Part shown: positions 59,083-64,000 of the stretch, piece by piece
Layout: each line of letters starts with the position of its first letter
How positions within the stretch are numbered: position 1 is the first letter of the stretch
Assembly (NCBI RefSeq): GCF_022539315.1
Contig: NC_066322.1
Coordinates: 23,384,765 to 23,448,764 of the forward strand
Direction of reading: 5' to 3'
DNA: 64,000 nucleotides
From: Serinus canaria
Lineage: Eukaryota; Chordata; Aves; Passeriformes; Fringillidae
Notes under the pieces: generated by a model
Seen by the model: only the letters and a program-made list of their open reading frames with translations
The model's database searches: none
What the model was told of the DNA's origin: nothing
Position numbers and translations under genes: made by a program

Positions 59083-60341
59083 ATCACTGCTTCCTTTTGC
59101 TTTGGCTAGGAAATACAGGTGATACACTTTCACCTGTGCTGGCAAAGGACTTCGAGGAATACATAGGATAACATCCTTTGAAATGCCAAGTCACCACCAA
59201 GCACAGTCCTTTGCTCTCCAGAACTAATTTTTACTGTGCTCTGAAGAGGAGAGGAAAATCCCAGAGCGAGACACCAGTGAGGAGAACAGATGTGACAACA
59301 TTAACACCCTTCTACTCAAAAGCTTTTGCAACTGCTTGTTGAAGGTGGGACACAGAGAGAAGGTGCAAAGCCTGTCCTTGGAGTAGATGCATTTGCAGGG
59401 CACAGCCTCACCCAGTGGGAACATCCCAGCATTAGCAGAACGCTTTTCCCTCTGGGATGACAAGGATTTGCTCACCACTGGCTGTAACTCTGCCTTTCAC
59501 ATCAGGCAACATGCTCAAAGGCCACATCCAGAGAAGCCAAGGGAAGGATTTCTGTTGTTTTTGAGTTCTGGTAAGGTGCTTTATTAATTAACCCAAATCA
59601 AAGCTGCTAGAACCCAAGCAACCGGCCAAAAACTGCTTTTGTCTTTCTTTTTTTAAATTTTTTTTAATGAAACAAGCTTAACCAGCCCCCTCCCTCGAGG
59701 AAATAAGTGAAAAGCAGACACTACCTGGTGTGCTGACACTTTCATCTATTAGTGCCCCTAATCCATGGTATTTTTAGCAGAGTGGAACTGCTGGCACTAA
59801 TGACTCTGGTGTTTCTCTCATTTTAAGTTCTACAAGTAAATTGCTGGCTATGCTCCTTGCCAAAACACATTCAGCTGTCAGCTGCAATTTAGGTAAATGG
59901 CAGAATAAAAAACTACTACCTGCAGACATGAATGGATTTGGCACTGATCTAATCAACTAATCTTATCTGGCTCAGTGATCTCTGTTCCTATCTTTGCTGC
60001 CTTGAACATAATCTGCACAGATTCACACCAGTGCTCCTGCTCTGTCTGGGATAAAAGGTACTTGAAAATGGTAAAGCTCCCATAAAGGAGGGAGGGGGAC
60101 TCACTCTCCAGCTCTGTTTTTATAATGAAGTTAAATGATTGCTACAAGGGATAGAAGAACTACAGGTGTTTGTATTATTATTCTTAAAGGGCTTTAAAGG
60201 CAGTGTCCAGGATTTACAGTCACAGCCTAAAACCACAGCTGTAGTTAAGGAACCAAAATTGTCCCCACTCCCCTGTGACCAGACCTTCCTGCTGGCTGGC
60301 TCAAGGGCTTCAGAGACCCAGGCTGAAAGGCAGCTCAGGAG

Positions 60342-60712
60342 ATCATGGAATCATGGAATGGCTTGGGTTGGAAGGGACCTTAAAGCCCATCTCCTTCCAC
60401 CCCTGCCATGGGCAGGGACACCTTCCACTATCCCAGGTTGCTCCAAGCCCCGTCCAACCTGGCCTTGGACACTTGCAGGGATCCAGGGGCAGCCACAGCT
60501 TCTCTGGGCAATGTGTGCCAGGGCCTCAGCACCCTCACAGGGAGCAATTCCTTCCCAGTATCCCATCTAACCCTGCTCTCTGGCAGTGGGAAGCCATTCT
60601 TTGTGTCCTGTCCATCCCTTGTCCCAAGTCCCTCTCCAGCTCTCCTGGAGGCCCCTTTAGGCACTGGAAGGGTCTCTAAGTTCCCACCTGAGCCTCCTTT
60701 TCTCCAGGCTGA
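60342..60712 (-). mobile_element. CR1 3' fragment
   Basis: The + strand shows atcatggaatcatggaatggcttgggttggaagggaccttaaag, ccatgggcagggacaccttcca, ggggcagccacagcttctctgggca and tgagcctccttttctccaggctgacc. It has the same subtype as the copy at 54641. It lies in the 4-kb COLGALT2 intron. Confidence 0.92.
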
Positions 60713-61369
60713 CCTGGCTGAAAGCTCTCCTGTGAGTGCAAGGGGCTCTGCAGAGTCCAGTGCTGGCAATAACACACCCACTGTGAGTTCTGCTCAGATG
60801 CAGCACTCCCACACAGGCCACGTCCTCTCTCAGAGGTGGGATGCTCTTTGGAGCATCACAGAACAGCTGCTTCCAGCAGCAGACTGCCTGTTGGGAATTG
60901 ATGATTTTTTAAGCACAGCTTTTGGCCTGGACAAAAGCCAGGATCATTTCTGACTTGAGGGAAAGTAAGGGAAATTACTCCAAAAAGAAGTTTCCCTCAA
61001 AGCTCACACATTTTTCACATTTCTGAACTTGGATGTCATGCTATATCCTGGGTGACAAAACTGAGCTCAGGACACAAGTCAACAATCTGAGCAGATGAAC
61101 AGGCCAGACAGCTGGAGCAAAGCCTTTCATGTCATGGGTCAGTCCTGGAAAAAGCTGGTGTTCTAGGACAGAAGGAAAAAATGATGGGTTTGAATCCCTG
61201 AAATATTTCTGAAGCAGCTGGAGCTGATGCACTGCAGTTACCACAGGGGTTGGAGGCTGCACTTCTGGGAGAGCTGTCAGAGGGAAGAGGTGGAGGGATA
61301 GATTTTAAGCAGCCTGCTTTGCTCTCCAAACTTAAAACTCAACTCTCCTCTGGAGCCAAGAGGTGGAAC

Positions 61370-61465
61370 CTGGGGACACGGTTCAGTGATGGATTTGGCA
61401 GTGCTGGGGAAACACTGAACTGGATGGCCTTGGGGGTCTCACTCTGTGCTTCTGCACTCATGTCC
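61370..61465 (+). mobile_element. Degenerate CR1 tail (probable)
   Basis: ggggacacggttcagtgatggatttggcagtgctgggg, then actggatggccttgggggtct, resembles the 3' end of some CR1 subfamilies (gtttagtggtggacttggcagtgctgggt... ggactcgatgatcttaagggtc). It is diverged, so the call is moderate. Confidence 0.5.
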
Positions 61466-62150
61466 TGACTCTGAAAGTCAGGACCCTGAAGCTGCTCTGC
61501 AATTCAATTCTCACCTCTGCCTCCCAAGGGTTCCAGTCCCAGCTCTTGCTGCCTCTCCTCCATCATTCATCTTATCTGACACTCCTCATCCTCTGGAGCT
61601 GATTCTGAGAACACCCTGCTCAGTCTGCCAAGACAACAAGATCACCAACCAGACCCACCACTAGAAGGGAAGCTACAGGCAGCTGGTGGCTGCTGTGCTG
61701 GTCTGGGATCAGTGGGAAGGGAGGCTCAGCCTGCAGAACAACAACAACAGCAGTCCTTCTTTCTTTGGCTTTCTCCCTGCCTGCCTGCTTCCAGGAGCAG
61801 CCCTTCCTGCTATCCTTAACTTTAAATCTTCTGCAGAGGACAGGGAGCACCAACTGCACATCATTCAGAGGATTCATGAACAACTTTTCCTTGGTAATTC
61901 ACCCCACAACCCACTCACTTCTGAACAGAAGGCACTTATGGGTGCTGCTGAGGTTTCACCAATCCCTTTTTTCTTATAATGCCCCAAATTTTTCCCTTCC
62001 CACCACAGCAGGCAAAGAACAACACAGATGGCCATTACAGTCCTGGCAGCCCCCTTCAGCTCTGACAGTGCTACACACAGGTCTGGCAGCCTGGACAGCT
62101 GGAGACAGAACATTCCCAAGTGCCACTCTCCAGAAATAAATGGGACTAAA

Positions 62151-62228
62151 AGTGTCTGTGCCCATGGCAGGGTGTGAAATGAGCTGAGCTGTAAGGTCCC
62201 TCCTAACCTGAACTGTTCTAGGATCCTA
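62151..62228 (+). mobile_element. Degenerate CR1 tail (probable)
   Basis: gtgtctgtgcccatggcagggtgtgaaatgagctgagctgtaaggtccctcctaacctgaactgttctaggatcctatg follows the CR1 3' end pattern with substitutions. Confidence 0.65.
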
Positions 62229-62618
62229 TGGAGTCTCTTGTCCTCACCCCTTTCCTCATGGATCTTTTGGAAGTGGTAACTTTAGATACCTCACCCCAGA
62301 CCACCTTCCACTCTCCCAGCACCACCTGTGTTCACCTGCTGTGACACCAGCCAAGGGTGGAACCCCAGGGTTTGTCTCTGAAATACTGCCCCACCCCAAG
62401 AACAGTCCGGACCCACATCCTTTGAAACCAGCAGCAATCCAAAACTACCTTTCCAGTCACTTGCTGCTGGTCATGCCTGGCCAGATCCCAGGGAGGAAAG
62501 GGAGCAGGGTGTGAACTCCCCATGGAAGCTCCCCCCAGGACCTCTGGGCTGCGAGGCTGCAGTGGAGGTCTGTGTGTCCCTAGGAGGGAGCCCTACCCAG
62601 CAGAGACCCTGGACACAC

Positions 62619-62823
62619 CTGCCTGGCGACTGGAGAAGGCAAAGACCATGATATCATCGAAGCTCCAGGTGTAGTCCTGGTGTGGGGGGTAGAATGCCAG
62701 CTTGGCAGAGGCCTCCTTCCTCAGGTCAATGAGGAATGTGGAATGGACCATGGGGACAGCAAAGCAGCCCATCCTCTTCCACTCCCGAATCAGGGGGTAC
62801 TCCAAGGTCCTCTTGTAGTAGCC
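62619..62823 (-). CDS. COLGALT2: COLGALT2 exon: end of N-terminal glycosyltransferase domain
   Basis: This is a 205-bp exon, entered in phase 0 after acceptor ttggtttcag. It encodes [35 protein letters not shown] and [16 protein letters not shown]. The donor is G|gtgtgt, weaker than the consensus, but the phase fits the next exon (G+GA gives Gly). The exon before it, expected to end in CGITP-like residues, is not in the window. Confidence 0.95.
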
Positions 62824-64000
62824 CTGAAACCAAAAAGAGGGGGCTGTTGGCACAAGAGCTTCCTGTTTCAAAGCTGTCCTTACCAAGAGCTCACACCCTG
62901 AGCTCTCCAGCAGAGGTTCACCAACTCTCAGGGCTCAACTCTCAGCTTTTTCAGTGTCCCCAGTTTGGAAACAGCTCAGTCAAGTATTTAGAAACAGTCT
63001 TCTTCCCAAAACATAAAGTAGCTCCAGGAGCTACTTTACAGGAGCTCCTGGAGAGCCCAACCTTTCCACTGCAAAATTACCTGCAATGGAGCTTGAGACC
63101 TCAGACTATTTTCTCCTGGTTCTTCAAAACCCTTTTTGCACTTAGCCTGATCCTGGAAGCTGCTGAGCATCCATGACATCCTGCACACTCAACAGGCACA
63201 AAGTCCATTTAGTATCCCAGACAGTAGGATCTGCAAATTAATTCTGTCCATAAATTCTATCCTATCCATATCTTTAAAAAGAATCATTTGTTGTCACTGC
63301 AGTGAAGGCAACATCTCAGTCTCCATCAGCTGTGTAAGAACCCCTGCTTCCTCCACCCTGGGCCAAGCAGGGCTGATACTCCCTCCTGACTCTGCCTAAG
63401 GAGGCACTTGGGTCAGTCAGCTCCAGGGAAATTCCCTGAACCCAGGAGCTCCTCCACACTTCCAGCACTCTGGGTGCAACACCCACAGTGTGTGGCTCAT
63501 GTTGTAATAAATACACTGAATTTCTCCAGGAAGAAAACCCCAGAGCATCAAACTGACATCTGGATGGTTGAATCCAGAGCAGATTCTGGGCTTTACAGAA
63601 ACAATGAGTCACTAAAAGTAGTTAAAGCTCCATTTATGTTCTGTTTTCCATGAGCATTCAGGCACTGGCTGAGCAAAAGCCAGCAGAAGTGCTCTGCCCT
63701 GGGCTGTGTGGGGCCATGGTGTGGTGCAATGGGCCTGGTTATGGATCTGCCACCTCCCTCTGCCTTTCAGGTGCACTGTGACCACACTGTGAGGATGGGA
63801 TATCCCAAACACAGCCATCCTGACTGACACAGGAAGGAGCAGGTGGGAGGAGATGTGACTGGCATTCCCACCAAAGGAAGGGTTAACACACCCACCCTTG
63901 AACCTGAGAATGCCCACAAGTGAAGATGCTGGACACTCATCTTTCCTCCTCCAGTGGCTCACCCTGGGTTTTTGGGGCTGTTCCTGCTCATAAACCACGT
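62824..64000 (-). other. COLGALT2 intron, continuing past the window
   Basis: The exon preceding 62619-62823 was not found in the remaining 1.2 kb, so this is intron. It contains the palindrome pair at 63014-63050. Nothing else was recognised. Confidence 0.8.
63014..63050. repeat. Near-perfect palindrome pair
   Basis: taaagtagctcc (63014-63025) and ggagctacttta (63027-63038) are exact reverse complements separated by one base. They are followed at once by the 12-bp palindrome caggagctcctg (63039-63050). Both are built around the same ggagct core. Confidence 0.92.

Larger units (their letters stand above)
58611..62618 (-). other. COLGALT2 4-kb intron rich in CR1 pieces
   Basis: It holds four CR1 fragments in both orientations (58826, 60342, 61370, 62151), with AT-rich sequence around 59600-60200. 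No exon was recognised. Confidence 0.85.
52834..62823 (-). other. COLGALT2: COLGALT2 gene, C-terminal exons
   Basis: COLGALT2 (GLT25D2) is a procollagen galactosyltransferase. It transfers galactose from UDP-galactose to hydroxylysine of collagen and collagen-like proteins in the ER lumen. Eight - strand exons join in phase to give 417 residues plus stop, equal to about residues 210-626 of the mammalian enzyme. The first exon here ends the N-terminal glycosyltransferase domain ([33 protein letters not shown]). The GT25 domain starts at [16 protein letters not shown] and includes [13 protein letters not shown] and [13 protein letters not shown]. The tail carries STDWDR and ends in RDEL. The exons for the signal peptide and for the start of the first domain lie beyond 64000. 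COLGALT1 is the alternative, but residues such as AEPLLVYPTHYTGQPGYLSD and the RGL1 neighbour favour COLGALT2. Confidence 0.95.

Noticed and set aside
60275..60953. Frames of 134 and 181 codons on +
   Set aside because: Mostly antisense CR1 3' sequence, which is naturally poor in stop codons. No protein similarity.
62824..64000. Search for the preceding COLGALT2 exon
   Set aside because: No segment encoding the expected DVDNF or NFWCGITP-type residues was seen on the - strand, so that exon lies beyond the window.
1..64000. CRISPR array, bacterial operon, intact transposon or endogenous retrovirus
   Set aside because: No array of short repeats with unique spacers, no paired LTRs, no transposase or gag/pol frames. 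The gene structure is vertebrate throughout.

Overview
This is vertebrate nuclear DNA, almost certainly from a bird. Genes are split by GT-AG introns, and truncated CR1 retroposons of the avian/reptilian type are the only clear interspersed repeats. Two genes can be read confidently, and they lie tail to tail. RGL1 (a RalGDS-family exchange factor for Ral GTPases) runs on the + strand. COLGALT2 (an ER collagen galactosyltransferase) runs on the - strand. The same neighbours sit together in mammals (human 1q25), so the synteny supports both names. The species cannot be fixed from the sequence; a passerine is plausible but unproven.

Layout. Positions 1-18364 are intronic or upstream RGL1 sequence with no coding exon that I can support. 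They include a minisatellite of about nine 82-bp units (13468-14236) that runs directly into a small CpG island (14225-14580). Sixteen RGL1 coding exons lie between 18365 and 48640. They join in frame through consensus splice sites and encode 728 residues: most of the REM domain, the CDC25/RasGEF domain, a Ser-rich linker and the RA domain. The N-terminal exon or exons, roughly 45 residues by comparison with the family, are not here. The RGL1 3' UTR probably ends near 49850. About 1 kb lies between it and the likely COLGALT2 poly(A) site near 50825. Eight COLGALT2 exons lie between 62823 and 52834 on the - strand. They encode the C-terminal 417 residues, ending in the ER-retrieval signal RDEL. 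The N-terminal third of COLGALT2 lies beyond position 64000.

The two genes have unrelated jobs: Ras-to-Ral signalling at membranes, and hydroxylysine galactosylation in the ER. They share only the convergent 3' junction. CR1 fragments are unevenly spread, with one long copy in an RGL1 intron and eight shorter ones at and within COLGALT2.

There is no evidence of a microbial-style system, CRISPR array or intact mobile element. The features most worth a second look are the 82-bp array, in which nearly every unit carries a strong splice-acceptor-like motif beside a CpG island; an Asp-Lys-Gly-Ser repeat in the RGL1 linker; and a short RGL1 C-terminus.
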